64,000 nucleotides of DNA from Xanthobacteraceae bacterium (lineage in GTDB: Bacteria > Pseudomonadota > Alphaproteobacteria > Rhizobiales > Xanthobacteraceae): the NCBI GenBank assembly GCA_022841625.1, contig JALHRD010000003.1:1-64000 (forward strand), read 5' to 3'. Under the pieces are notes generated by a model that was not told where the DNA came from, made no database searches, and saw nothing but the letters and a program-made list of their open reading frames with translations. The number at the start of each line of letters is the position of its first letter. The stretch's first letter is position 1. Shown here piece by piece: positions 8,392 to 16,638 of this stretch. A program made the position numbers and the translations under genes.

Positions 8392-9519
8392 ATGCGATTC
8401 ATGGTTCAAGCGGTGTTGGAGCGACTGCGCCAGAAGATTCGGCGCTTTCCTCTCGTGCCCTTTCCCCGCGCGAGGGCGCGGCACACGAATAAGCGTCTGC
8501 GTTATCGCTGCGCGGGTTTAGTGGGCGTCCTGCTGGCGCTCGCTCCGACGGCCGCCGCGCGCGCGCAAGAGGCGCCGTTCTATAAAGACAAGACCATCCG
8601 CTTCATCATCAGCGCCGGCGTCGCCGGCGGCTATGTGTCCTATGCCCGGCTCTTGGCCGCGCATATGGGCAACCACATTCCGGGCAAGCCGGATTTCATC
8701 GTCCAGAGCATGCCGGGGGCGGGCGGGTTGCTCGCCACCAATTATCTGTTCGCGCAGGCGCCACAGGATGGCACCACCATCGGGCTCATTCATTCCACCG
8801 TGCCGCTGGCGCCGCTGTTCGGCATGGCCGGCGCACGCTTTGAGCCGATGAAGCTGCATTGGCTCGGCAGCATGGACCGTTCCGACGGACCCTGCACCGC
8901 CTGGCACACATCGCCGATCAAGACCTGGGACGACATGCTGAACAAGGAGTTTATCGTCGGCTCGTCCGGCGTCGGCTCGCAGATGGAACTTTATCCGGTG
9001 GTGATGAACCGACTGTTCGGCACCAAGGTCAAGGTGATCGGCGGCTACAAGGACGGCGCGTCGATCTTTCATGCGATGGAGCGCGAAGAAATTCACGGAC
9101 GCTGCGGACCGCAACTCACCTCGATCGGCGCGCTGCGGCCGCAATGGTTGACCGAGAACCGGATCCGGGTGCCGATTGTGGTGAGCGAGCGCCGCACGCC
9201 GCAATTCCCCGACGCGCCGACCTTGCTCGAACTCGCCAAGGATGAGCCGACGCGCCAGCAGATCCGGCTATTGATCGTGTCGCAGGATCTCGACCGGCCG
9301 GTGCTGGCGCCGCCGGGCGTGCCGGCCGCGCGGGTCAAGCTGCTGCGCGACGCCTTCAACGCCACCATGACCGATCCGGCGTTTCTGGCCGACATCAATA
9401 AGCAGCGGCTGACGCTCGATTGGGTACGCGGTGAGGATGTCGCCAACATGCTGGCGGCGGCCTATGCCATGCCGCCGGACGTGGTGTCGGCGGCGAAATC
9501 GATGATGGCCGCGAAGTAA
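8392..9519 (+). CDS. TTT (Bug-like) substrate-binding receptor, two-cysteine subfamily, paralogue 1
   Basis: A 375-residue exported receptor. A basic N-terminal region of about 40 residues precedes the hydrophobic LVGVLLALAPTAAARAQ and cleavage-like ARAQ. The mature protein begins APFYKDKTIRFIISAGVAGG, a divergent form of the Bug first loop (not PFAAGG), with VQSMPGAGGLLATNYL and LAPPGVPAARVKLLRDA later. It shares these with the two paralogues at 10985 and 12000. Cys168 and Cys238 are conserved in all three with exactly 70 residues between them, so a disulfide is possible. GAGGG lies upstream of the ATG at 8392; a second ATG at 8401 is an alternative. No TctA/TctB genes are nearby. Confidence 0.88.
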   Translation: MRFMVQAVLERLRQKIRRFPLVPFPRARARHTNKRLRYRCAGLVGVLLALAPTAAARAQEAPFYKDKTIRFIISAGVAGGYVSYARLLAAHMGNHIPGKPDFIVQSMPGAGGLLATNYLFAQAPQDGTTIGLIHSTVPLAPLFGMAGARFEPMKLHWLGSMDRSDGPCTAWHTSPIKTWDDMLNKEFIVGSSGVGSQMELYPVVMNRLFGTKVKVIGGYKDGASIFHAMEREEIHGRCGPQLTSIGALRPQWLTENRIRVPIVVSERRTPQFPDAPTLLELAKDEPTRQQIRLLIVSQDLDRPVLAPPGVPAARVKLLRDAFNATMTDPAFLADINKQRLTLDWVRGEDVANMLAAAYAMPPDVVSAAKSMMAAK

Positions 9520-9553
9520 CCGCGGCGGCAACGCAAGGCATTCAGGAGAGCGC

Positions 9554-10363
9554 ATGTTCGCCAAGATCAATCATGTGGCCATCGTGAGCGAGAAATACGC
9601 GCTCATCACCAAATTCTACGAAGCGGTGTTCGGGATGTATCAATCCAAGACCTCGCCGAAATCCGCGCTCACCGTCGGCGACGGCTATGTCGGATTAAAC
9701 ATCAACCCGCGCAAGGCCGGCCGGCCGGCCGGACTCGATCATTTCGGCATTCAGGTCGAGGATGTCGAAACCGCATTCGACCGGATGCGCACCAAATATC
9801 CGCAGGCCGATTGGGTGCAGCGGCCCTCGACGCGGCCGTTCGCCGGGATCACCGCCAACGATCCGGACGGCAATGTGTTCGACATTTCGCAAAAGGACAT
9901 GAAGAACCGCCACGCCGCCTATGTGCAGAACACCGGCGAGCAGCAGCCGCGCTGCATTACCCATGTCGCCATGCGAACGATGCGGCCGGACGAGATGGCG
10001 CGGTTTTATGTCGATGTGTTTCAATTCGCCGAACAAAACGCCGCGGCCGGCGATCCCAATCACTATCTCAGCGATGGCAAGGTCACGCTGATGATCGTGC
10101 CTTGGCGTATCAAGAACTATCTCGGCCAGAGCATTCTGCCGACCGGCATGGACCATGTCGGCTTTACGGTCGAGAACATGCAGGCGTTCAAGCACGACGT
10201 CGAGGAATTGATTGACCGCAACCCGGTGATGAATCCGCCGCCGCTGGGGCGCGGCGTCGAGGGCGAAGCGCGGCTGGAACTGTTAAAGAAACAGTGCCCG
10301 ATTGCGGAGCATTTTCTGTCGGACCCCGATTACACCATGCTCGCGGTGCGGGAGCGGAACTAA
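9554..10363 (+). CDS. VOC family protein, two glyoxalase-fold modules (extradiol-dioxygenase-like)
   Basis: A 269-residue cytosolic protein with two vicinal-oxygen-chelate modules, about residues 1-120 and 130-265. Module 1 has FAKINHVAIVSE (His7) and GLDHFGIQVEDVE. Module 2 has ITHVAMRTMRP and GMDHVGFTVEN. These histidines are the usual metal ligands. The family includes glyoxalases, ring-cleaving dioxygenases and 4-hydroxyphenylpyruvate-dioxygenase-type enzymes; a ring-cleavage or oxygenase role here is inference from the surrounding transport and aldolase genes. CAGGAGAG gives a good ribosome-binding site. It lies 34 nt after a TTT receptor and 35 nt before a cupin, so it is probably in one operon with both. 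Confidence 0.88.
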   Translation: MFAKINHVAIVSEKYALITKFYEAVFGMYQSKTSPKSALTVGDGYVGLNINPRKAGRPAGLDHFGIQVEDVETAFDRMRTKYPQADWVQRPSTRPFAGITANDPDGNVFDISQKDMKNRHAAYVQNTGEQQPRCITHVAMRTMRPDEMARFYVDVFQFAEQNAAAGDPNHYLSDGKVTLMIVPWRIKNYLGQSILPTGMDHVGFTVENMQAFKHDVEELIDRNPVMNPPPLGRGVEGEARLELLKKQCPIAEHFLSDPDYTMLAVRERN

Positions 10364-10398
10364 CGGATTGATCGCTGTAACGACAACGAGGGCAAACC

Positions 10399-10872
10399 AT
10401 GACCGAGATCAGCAAGAAGCAAGAAAACCTGATGGAACTGCATAAGGCCGCCGAGGCGAATTGGGCGAAGTTCAGTTACGCAAAGCCCGATGGCGTCAGC
10501 GCCGGCAAAGGCATGGTTTCGCTCGGCCGGCGCGACATCGTGCGCGGTGTGGTGCAGGTGGTGAAAAAGGATGGCGGCGAGAACAACCTGCATTATCACA
10601 CCGGCATTTCGAGTTTCTGGATGGTGCTGAAGGGCCGGGTGCGCTTCTACGGTCCCGACGACGTGGTAATCGGCGAGTTCGGTCCGATGGAGGGCACCAT
10701 CACGCCGCGGTTCTCGCGCTATTGGTTTGAGAACATCGGCGAAGACGATCTGGAGATTTTGCAAGTCGCGGCGTTCTCATCCGACAAGCTGGAAAAGAGC
10801 GGTCGCACCGACGTCTCCGAGCAACGTTTCCAGACCGGCACCGCACAATATTTCGAAGCGGCCAAGTCTTAA
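10399..10872 (+). CDS. Cupin domain protein with altered metal-ligand positions
   Basis: A 157-residue single-domain cupin. Motif 1 is visible as G-X5-HYH at residues 59-67, but the position that normally holds the Glu ligand is occupied by Ser71 or Ser72 in HYHTGISSFWMVLKG. In motif 2, PRFSRYWFEN, the usual His is a Tyr. It may therefore bind metal weakly, or act as an isomerase or sensor rather than a standard dioxygenase; this is inference. It sits 35 nt after the VOC gene. Its stop codon lies within the first unit of a 13-bp tandem repeat, so its C-terminal AAKS is encoded by repeat sequence. Confidence 0.85.
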   Translation: MTEISKKQENLMELHKAAEANWAKFSYAKPDGVSAGKGMVSLGRRDIVRGVVQVVKKDGGENNLHYHTGISSFWMVLKGRVRFYGPDDVVIGEFGPMEGTITPRFSRYWFENIGEDDLEILQVAAFSSDKLEKSGRTDVSEQRFQTGTAQYFEAAKS

Positions 10873-10964
10873 GGCCAAGTCTTAAGGCCAAGTCATAAGG
10901 GCAAGTCCTAAAAGCAAGTCCTAAAAGCAAGTCCTAAAAGCAAGTCCTAAAAGCAAGTTCTACA
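10861..10964. repeat. Tandem repeat, 8 units of 13 bp
   Basis: Eight units in perfect 13-bp register. Units 1-3 follow GCCAAGTCTTAAG (the third differs by one base) and units 4-7 follow AGCAAGTCCTAAA; unit 8 is AGCAAGTTCTACA. Unit 1 contains the cupin stop codon, and the array ends 20 bp before the next receptor gene. Because 13 is not a multiple of three and each unit carries TAA or a near match, stop codons occur in every frame. It sets the spacing between cupin and receptor. Confidence 0.95.
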
Positions 10965-10984
10965 GGATTGCGAGCATAACGCTC

Positions 10985-11995
10985 ATGTTGCGGCGCGCGG
11001 TCATCTTGCTGTTGGCGACGATGTCCGGCGCGGCCTCCGCGCAGGATGCGCCGTTCTACAAAGGCAAGACCCTCCGGATCGTGATCTCGACCGGCGTTGC
11101 CGGCGGCTATGCCGAATATGCCCGCGTGCTGGCCGAACATATGGGCCGGCACATCGCGGGCCATCCGAACTTGATTGTGCAAAGCATGCCGGGGGCAGGT
11201 GGCCTCACCGCGACCAATTATCTTTATGCCCAGGCGCCGCAGGACGGCACCGCCATCGGCATGGTGCATTCGACAGTGCCGTTGGCGCCGCTGTGGGGCG
11301 GCAGGGGCGTGCGGTTTGACACGTTGAAATTCAATTGGCTCGGCGCGCTCGATCGCGCCGACGGCATGTGCATCACTTGGCGGACATCGTCGGTGAAGAC
11401 CTGGAGCGATCTTGTAAATAAGGAGTCGACCGTTGGCAGTTCCGGCGTCGGTTCGCAGATGGACACCTATCCGGCGATGCTGAACAAGCTGTTCGGCACC
11501 CGCATGAAGGTGATCGGCGGCTACAAATCCGGCACCGACATCTATCTCGCGATGGAGCGCGGCGAGGTCGATGGCCGTTGCGGCGGGCAGCTCACGGTGA
11601 TCAAGGCGACCCGGCCGGATTGGTTGACCGAGCGCAAGATCCATGTGCCGATCCTGATCGCCGAAAATCGCAGCGCCTTGTTTCCGGACACGCCGGCGAT
11701 CATGGAATTCGTGCACGACGAGGCGACGCGCCGCCAGCTCGAACTGCTGATGGTGTCGCAGAGCATGGATCGGCCGATGCTGGCGCCGCCGGGCGTGCCG
11801 GCCGAGCGGGTCAAATTGTTGCGCGACGCGCTCGAAGCGGTGATGCGCGACGAGGCCTTCCTGGCCGAAGTCGAGCGGCGCAATCTGCAGGTCAGTCCGG
11901 TGTTCGGCGAGGAAATGACGCGGATGCTGCAACGCGCCTTCGCCGCGCCGCCGGAGGTGATATCAGCGGCGCGTGAAACCATGGGCGGGCGTTAA
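10985..11995 (+). CDS. TTT (Bug-like) substrate-binding receptor, two-cysteine subfamily, paralogue 2
   Basis: A 336-residue exported protein with a short signal peptide (MLRRAVILLLATMSGAASAQ) ending in a cleavage-like ASAQ. The mature start DAPFYKGKTLRIVISTGVAGG, VQSMPGAGGLTATNYL and APPGVPAERVKLLRDA match the paralogues on either side. Cys129 and Cys199 are the only cysteines in the mature chain and keep the 70-residue spacing. There is only a weak AGGA upstream, just past the 13-bp repeat array, so the array may affect its translation. It ends 4 nt before the third paralogue. Three receptors for one cassette suggest recent duplication; the ligands are unknown. Confidence 0.88.
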   Translation: MLRRAVILLLATMSGAASAQDAPFYKGKTLRIVISTGVAGGYAEYARVLAEHMGRHIAGHPNLIVQSMPGAGGLTATNYLYAQAPQDGTAIGMVHSTVPLAPLWGGRGVRFDTLKFNWLGALDRADGMCITWRTSSVKTWSDLVNKESTVGSSGVGSQMDTYPAMLNKLFGTRMKVIGGYKSGTDIYLAMERGEVDGRCGGQLTVIKATRPDWLTERKIHVPILIAENRSALFPDTPAIMEFVHDEATRRQLELLMVSQSMDRPMLAPPGVPAERVKLLRDALEAVMRDEAFLAEVERRNLQVSPVFGEEMTRMLQRAFAAPPEVISAARETMGGR

Positions 11996-11999
11996 AAGC

Positions 12000-13031
12000 A
12001 TGACCGCGCGGCGCAGAACAGTGGCGGCAAATTTTCTGGGCGTGGCGCTGGCAATGACCGCGGTGACTGCCGCCGGTGCGCAAGAGCCGTTCTACAAGGG
12101 CAAGACCATCCGCCTGATCATCAGCGTCGGGGTTGCCGGCGGCTTTGGCGAATATGCCCGCTCATTGGCCGAGCATTACGGCCGGCACATTCCGGGCCAT
12201 CCCCACGTCATTGTGCAGAGCATGCCGGGCGCCGGCGGGCTGATCGCGACCAATCATCTCGCGGTGCAGGCGCCGCCGGACGGCACCGTGATCGCCATGG
12301 TCAATGCGACCGCGCCTCTTGCCCCTTTATGGGGTAGTCGCGGCGCGCGTTTCGAGACGCTGAAGCTCAATGCCATCGGCGCGCTCGATCGCGCGGACGG
12401 CACTTGCGCGTTCTGGCACACCGCGCCGGCCAAGACCTGGAACGATCTCCTGCACAACGAAGTCACCGTCGGCTCGATCGGCGTCGGCTCGCCGATGGAA
12501 GTCTATGCGGTGATGCTCAACCGGCTGTTCGGCGCCAAGATCAAAGTGGTCGGCGGCTACAAGGCCGGCAGCGACATCGATCTCGCAATGCAGCGCCAGG
12601 AGGTCGACGGCCGCTGCGGCACGCATCTCAAATCGATCCCGGCGCTGCATCCGGATTGGATCAGGGACAATAAGATATTGGTGCCGATCGTGGTCGCCGA
12701 GCAACGCAACAAGGACTATCCGCATACGCCAGCGATCATGGAATTCGTCAAGGACACGACCACCCGGCAGACGATCGATCTGTTGACCGTCACCCAGAAG
12801 CTCGATCGGCCGATCCTGGCGCCGCCGGGTACGCCGCCGGAACGGCTGCAGGAGTTGCGCTCAGCGCTGGCGGCGACCGCGCGCGATCCGGCGTTTCTGG
12901 CCGAGATCAAGAGGAAGAACCTGACCATCGAAGCCACCGGTGCCGAGGAAATGGCGAAAATCTACGCCGACGCCTTTGCCTCGCCGCCCGATGTCATCGA
13001 GGCGGTCAAGAACATTTTGGGCGCGAAATAG
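12000..13031 (+). CDS. TTT (Bug-like) substrate-binding receptor, two-cysteine subfamily, paralogue 3
   Basis: A 343-residue exported receptor. The N-terminus MTARRRTVAANFLGVALAM is basic then hydrophobic and ends in AGAQ, followed by EPFYKGKTIRLIISVGVAGG. Shared marks include VQSMPGAGGLIATNHL, LDRPILAPPGTPPERL, and Cys136 and Cys206 with the same 70-residue spacing. I use the ATG at 12000, 4 nt after the stop of paralogue 2; an in-frame start at 11973 lies inside that gene and would lengthen the basic region. It is the last gene of the cassette and converges on the glycosyltransferase gene 8 bp away. Confidence 0.88.
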   Translation: MTARRRTVAANFLGVALAMTAVTAAGAQEPFYKGKTIRLIISVGVAGGFGEYARSLAEHYGRHIPGHPHVIVQSMPGAGGLIATNHLAVQAPPDGTVIAMVNATAPLAPLWGSRGARFETLKLNAIGALDRADGTCAFWHTAPAKTWNDLLHNEVTVGSIGVGSPMEVYAVMLNRLFGAKIKVVGGYKAGSDIDLAMQRQEVDGRCGTHLKSIPALHPDWIRDNKILVPIVVAEQRNKDYPHTPAIMEFVKDTTTRQTIDLLTVTQKLDRPILAPPGTPPERLQELRSALAATARDPAFLAEIKRKNLTIEATGAEEMAKIYADAFASPPDVIEAVKNILGAK

Positions 13032-13039
13032 GAGGGTTG

Positions 13040-13873
13040 TCAGCTTTGAACGCCGCCAACGGATACGCGCGCTGCGGTTCTGCTAATGCGAAAAGATTGG
13101 TGACGAACCCACGGTGATACAAAGAAGCCGCGCCGGGAATTGTAAGCGAAACGTCGCATCCCGGTTTCTATCCGGCGAACGAGCGCACCGTGCCGTCGCC
13201 AGGCTGGCGGTTTGGCAGCACGAAACGAATAGTCAATGGTGTGCCCGAATCGTCTGAACTGCCTGATCGGAACCGGCCACACGATGCGGTAGGTATGATC
13301 ATGGAGCCACGGACTATCGAGCAGATAGTCAAACGGTTCGACCACTGGCAGCATGGCCGCTGCGAGCGCTTCCGCCGCGCGGCGGTTGATGAGGTAAGCG
13401 GCGGCACAACTGAATTTCATCAATGGAGCGGCAAGGGCATGTTTTCCGGTTAGCGGGCCGATGGCGATCGGGTGTGGGTGTCGACTGGCACTGCAGGAGA
13501 GTCGTACCAGATCCCAGCTTTCCGGGCATCGTGCGAGTGCCGCCAGGATTTCCAAAAGTTCAGACTTGTCCAGAATTTCAAAGTCGTCCTCAAAGATCAG
13601 CCCGAACGGCGCCGCGCAATCGAGGAAGCTCCGAATGGCCTTGAGATGGCTGAAGGCAAGCGCAATTTCCGTTGGATCGACTTGACGGCCGATATGGCGT
13701 TCGAACTGCTCTGTGTTGTAGTGCGCCAAGGGTATGCCGGCCAAGCCCGTGGCATCGATCGCGCGAACGCGGTGCCAGCCCAGTTCCATCCGGTCGAGCT
13801 GATCGGCGGCGGTCCGAAGCCGGTCCGGCGAGCGATCGAGATTGATCACAAAGGCGGCGAAATCACGCAACAT
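13040..13873 (-). CDS. Glycosyltransferase family 25 (LPS biosynthesis type)
   Basis: A 277-residue protein with the hallmarks of family 25 glycosyltransferases, which add sugars such as galactose to lipooligosaccharide: AAFVINLDRSPDR at the N-terminus, EIALAFSHLKAIRSF, and the acidic LIFEDDFEIL expected to bind metal and nucleotide sugar. The C-terminal 40 residues are basic and aromatic. The ATG at 13873 is preferred over an in-frame TTG at 13885 because family members start just before the VINLDRS motif. No clear ribosome-binding site precedes it. It stands alone between the receptor cassette and the tRNA-Trp gene. Confidence 0.88.
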   Translation of the reverse strand: MLRDFAAFVINLDRSPDRLRTAADQLDRMELGWHRVRAIDATGLAGIPLAHYNTEQFERHIGRQVDPTEIALAFSHLKAIRSFLDCAAPFGLIFEDDFEILDKSELLEILAALARCPESWDLVRLSCSASRHPHPIAIGPLTGKHALAAPLMKFSCAAAYLINRRAAEALAAAMLPVVEPFDYLLDSPWLHDHTYRIVWPVPIRQFRRFGHTIDYSFRAAKPPAWRRHGALVRRIETGMRRFAYNSRRGFFVSPWVRHQSFRISRTAARVSVGGVQS

Positions 13874-13964
13874 GCATATAATCAAGCATGTCCGTGCTAA
13901 GATACAAAGCCTGTCGCAGCGGTCTTGCCAGTCCGCCTTGGGTGGCCTAGGTCATCGCCTGCGT

Positions 13965-14040
13965 AGGAGTGTAGCTCAATGGCTAGAGCACCGGTCTCCA
14001 AAACCGGGGGTTGGGGGTTCGAGTCCCTCCACTCCTGCCA
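13965..14040 (+). tRNA. tRNA-Trp (anticodon CCA)
   Basis: The cloverleaf is complete. The acceptor stem pairs AGGAGTG (13965-13971) with CACTCCT (14030-14036), the discriminator is G14037, and CCA is encoded at 14038-14040. The anticodon stem is CCGGT/ACCGG, with the loop placing CCA at 13998-14000. The D arm is GCTC/GAGC and the T loop is TTCGAGT. Its place just before secE is the standard arrangement in alphaproteobacteria. Confidence 0.98.
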
Positions 14041-14127
14041 GCGGTCGCCGATTCGGTTTCGGGAAGCGCAGGGAATTTCCCGCATCGATCCCGAGGCCCG
14101 ATAACCGATACCGGCGTCCCGGGCATC

Positions 14128-14156
14128 TTGACCATTGCCGGCCAAGACCGTATTTC
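14128..14156 (+). promoter_or_regulatory. Candidate sigma70 promoter for secE-nusG
   Basis: TTGACC (14128-14133) and TATTTC (14151-14156) are separated by 17 bp, about 160 bp before secE and downstream of tRNA-Trp. The rest of 14041-14316 shows no gene. The call rests on motif spacing only. Confidence 0.4.
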
Positions 14157-14316
14157 AACCCCTGAGCGCACCCGCCGGGCCAGGAGGGCCCAGGCGCGAC
14201 GATTACAGCATAACTCGTACGCTCCGGCCGTCGGGTCATTCCGAGCGGCGGGGGTGTATTGCCGTTTTTGCGGCTGAATAGGCGACCGAAGAACAAGGCG
14301 ACCGCGACAGGCCAGC

Positions 14317-14514
14317 ATGCCAAGAACCAGTCCGATCAAATTCCTGCAGGAAGTCCGCGCCGAGGGCCAGAAGGTCACTTGGCCGACCCGGCGTGAGACC
14401 GCCATCACCACATTGATGGTCGGCATCATGACCGCGGCGTCCTCGATCTTCTTCCTGATCGCCGACCTGATCATACGGTTTGTCGTAACCTCTATTATCG
14501 GCTGGGCCGGGTGA
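14317..14514 (+). CDS. secE: Preprotein translocase subunit SecE
   Basis: A 65-residue single-helix SecE of the short bacterial type. SecE clamps the two halves of SecY in the SecYEG export channel. The cytoplasmic amphipathic helix carries the conserved KVTWPTRRET, followed by one transmembrane helix (about residues 33-58). The stop is separated from the nusG ATG by a single base, so the two are co-translated, as in most bacteria. The partner secY lies at 45628. Confidence 0.97.
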   Translation: MPRTSPIKFLQEVRAEGQKVTWPTRRETAITTLMVGIMTAASSIFFLIADLIIRFVVTSIIGWAG

Positions 14515-14515
14515 C

Positions 14516-15046
14516 ATGACCAAGCGCTGGTACATCGTGCAGGCCTATTCGAACTTCGAGCAGAAGGTCGCGGAATCGATCCGCGAGCAGGCCAAGCAGC
14601 GGCATCTCGAACATTGTTTCGACGAAGTGCTGGTGCCGAAGGAAAAGGTCGTCGAGGTGCGCCGCGGCCGCAAGGTCGACGCCGAGCGCAAGTTCTTTCC
14701 CGGCTACGTGCTGGTGAAAATGGAACTGACCGACGAGGCTTATCACCTCATCAAGAATACCCCGAAAGTGACCGGCTTCCTGGGCACCGACAACAAGCCG
14801 ATGCCGATCAGCGAAATCGAGGCACAGCACATCCTGCAACAGGTGCAGGAGGGTATCGACCGCCCGAAGCCGTCGATCACCTTCGAGATCGGCGAACAGG
14901 TGCGGGTGTCGGATGGGCCGTTCGCGTCGTTCAACGGCGTGGTCGAGGAAGTCGACGATGCCCGTTCGCGGCTCAAGGTGGCGGTCAGTATTTTCGGCCG
15001 CGCGACGCCGGTCGAACTGGAATTCGGGCAGGTGGAGAAGCTGTAG
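14516..15046 (+). CDS. nusG: Transcription antitermination/elongation factor NusG
   Basis: A 176-residue NusG. The N-terminal NGN domain (about 1-115, starting KRWYIVQAYSNFE) binds the beta' clamp helices of RNA polymerase. The C-terminal KOW domain (about 125-176, VSDGPFASFNGVVEEVD) contacts S10/NusE or Rho. FPGYVLVKMELTDE is typical. It is the second gene of secE-nusG and is followed by a 172-bp gap with a perfect inverted repeat before rplK. Confidence 0.98.
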   Translation: MTKRWYIVQAYSNFEQKVAESIREQAKQRHLEHCFDEVLVPKEKVVEVRRGRKVDAERKFFPGYVLVKMELTDEAYHLIKNTPKVTGFLGTDNKPMPISEIEAQHILQQVQEGIDRPKPSITFEIGEQVRVSDGPFASFNGVVEEVDDARSRLKVAVSIFGRATPVELEFGQVEKL

Positions 15047-15049
15047 GGA

Positions 15050-15141
15050 AGCGAATAGCGAGTGGCGAATAGCGAGTAGTAAGTGTTAAGCGGCGAATAG
15101 GCGGAAGCTTTAAGACTACTATTCGCCACTCGCTATTCGCT
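15050..15141. repeat. Perfect 23-bp inverted repeat between nusG and rplK
   Basis: The arm 15050-15072 (starting AGCGAATAGCGAG) is the exact reverse complement of 15119-15141 (ending CGCTATTCGCT), with a 46-base loop. The arms contain repeated GCGAATAG units, and a further GGCGAATAGG lies in the loop. RNA from here could fold a 23-bp stem right after the nusG stop codon. No T-run follows, so it is not a standard terminator. It may separate the secE-nusG and rplKA messages or be a processing site. Confidence 0.9.
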
Positions 15142-15218
15142 ACTTACAATTCGCGTAATCCGTGGGAGGTGAGGCAAGCGCCAATTGCCGAGATCCGCAC
15201 CACTAACAGGAGTAGCCG

Positions 15219-15647
15219 ATGGCGAAGAAAGTCACTGGATTTCTAAAATTGCAGGTGCCTGCGGGAGCGGCCAATCCGTCGCCGCCGATCGGTCCCGCGC
15301 TCGGTCAGCGCGGGCTGAACATCATGGACTTCTGCAAGCAATTCAACGCGCAGACCCAGAAGATGGAAAAGGGCACGCCGATCCCGGTCGTGATCACGGC
15401 CTATGCGGACCGCTCGTTCACCTTCGAGATGAAGACGCCGCCGGTGTCGTATTTCATCAAGAAGGCGGCCAAGCTTGAAAGCGGCTCCAAGGCGCCCGGC
15501 CGCGACAAGGTCGGCGCGGTGACCAAAGCCCAGGTCAAGGAGATCGCGACGCAGAAGATGAAGGACTTGAACTGCGACAGCATCGAGTCCGCCATGAAAA
15601 TGATTGAAGGCTCTGCCCGCTCGATGGGCATCGAGGTTCGGGAGTAA
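15219..15647 (+). CDS. rplK: 50S ribosomal protein L11
   Basis: A 142-residue L11, the usual length. It binds the GTPase-associated centre of 23S rRNA and is needed for factor-dependent GTP hydrolysis and RelA activation. The N-terminal proline-rich [19 protein letters not shown] and the C-terminal RNA-binding domain ending [10 protein letters not shown] are clear. ACAGGAGTAG is a good ribosome-binding site. It is 5 nt upstream of rplA, forming the L11 operon, which in most bacteria L1 represses translationally. Confidence 0.98.
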   Translation: MAKKVTGFLKLQVPAGAANPSPPIGPALGQRGLNIMDFCKQFNAQTQKMEKGTPIPVVITAYADRSFTFEMKTPPVSYFIKKAAKLESGSKAPGRDKVGAVTKAQVKEIATQKMKDLNCDSIESAMKMIEGSARSMGIEVRE

Positions 15648-15652
15648 GCGCC

Positions 15653-16366
15653 ATGGCAAATCTGGGAAAACGTACAGTCAAGGCGCGCGAAGGCGTCAAC
15701 CGCGAGCATCTCTATCCGATCGAGCAAGCGGTCAAGATGGTCAAGGAACGCGCCAAGGCGAAGTTCGATGAGACCATTGAAATCGCGATGAATCTCGGGG
15801 TCGATCCGCGGCATGCCGATCAGATGGTGCGCGGCGTGGTCACGCTGCCGAATGGCTCGGGCCGCAGTGTCCGCGTCGGCGTGTTCGCGCGCGGCGCCAA
15901 GGCCGATGAGGCGCGCGCTGCCGGCGCCGATGTGGTCGGCGCCGAGGATCTGGTCGAGAAGGTGCAGGGCGGCGCGATCGATTTCGACCGCTGCATCGCT
16001 ACCCCCGATCTGATGCCGCTGGTCGGCCGGCTCGGCAAGGTGCTCGGCCCGCGCGGCATGATGCCAAACCCCAAGGTCGGTACCGTCACTATGGACGTGA
16101 CCGGCGCGATCAAGGGCGCCAAGGGCGGCTCGGTCGAGTTCCGGGTGGAAAAGGCTGGCATTGTCCAGGCCGGCGTCGGCAAGGCCTCGTTCACCGAGGA
16201 AAAACTGGTGCAGAACATCAAGGCCTTCGCGGATGCGGTACAAAAGTCGAAGCCGCAGGGCTCCAAGGGCACTTTCATCAACCGGGTGGCGGTGTCTTCG
16301 ACCATGGGGCCGGGCGTCAAGGTCGAGCCGGCATCGCTGTTTGGGGCGGTGTCCGAAAAGAGCTGA
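15653..16366 (+). CDS. rplA: 50S ribosomal protein L1
   Basis: A 237-residue L1 forming the mobile L1 stalk near the E site; in enterobacteria it also represses its own operon by binding the rplK leader. The signature [16 protein letters not shown] and [16 protein letters not shown] are present. It is tightly spaced behind rplK. The 539-bp gap that follows holds a promoter and the L10 leader-like region rather than another gene. Confidence 0.98.
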   Translation: MANLGKRTVKAREGVNREHLYPIEQAVKMVKERAKAKFDETIEIAMNLGVDPRHADQMVRGVVTLPNGSGRSVRVGVFARGAKADEARAAGADVVGAEDLVEKVQGGAIDFDRCIATPDLMPLVGRLGKVLGPRGMMPNPKVGTVTMDVTGAIKGAKGGSVEFRVEKAGIVQAGVGKASFTEEKLVQNIKAFADAVQKSKPQGSKGTFINRVAVSSTMGPGVKVEPASLFGAVSEKS

Positions 16367-16393
16367 TTCGCGGGCTAGCTGCTTATTTCGGAC

Positions 16394-16422
16394 TTGGCAA
16401 GGCTGCCCGGATGGCTTAGATG
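16394..16422 (+). promoter_or_regulatory. Candidate sigma70 promoter for rplJL-rpoBC
   Basis: TTGGCA (16394-16399) and TAGATG (16417-16422) lie 17 bp apart just after rplA. Transcription from here would give a long leader of about 480 nt before rplJ. Motif evidence only. Confidence 0.35.
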
Positions 16423-16638
16423 AACGCCGTCAGGCGTGCCGGGCCAGTGTATCGGCGCGCCTTCGCGCGTCCTACGAAAAACATGGTGATTAGGAAATCT
16501 ATCCTTTTCGATGTCCTGCGGGATCGATCTTAAGGGGGCGGAAGCAATCGCTTTGATGGACGTAGGCCGTGGATGGTTTGGATGTTGCGCGGTTTTCGGA
16601 ACCGATCCGACGCGGCGCAATGTGCAGGCAACAGTCCT

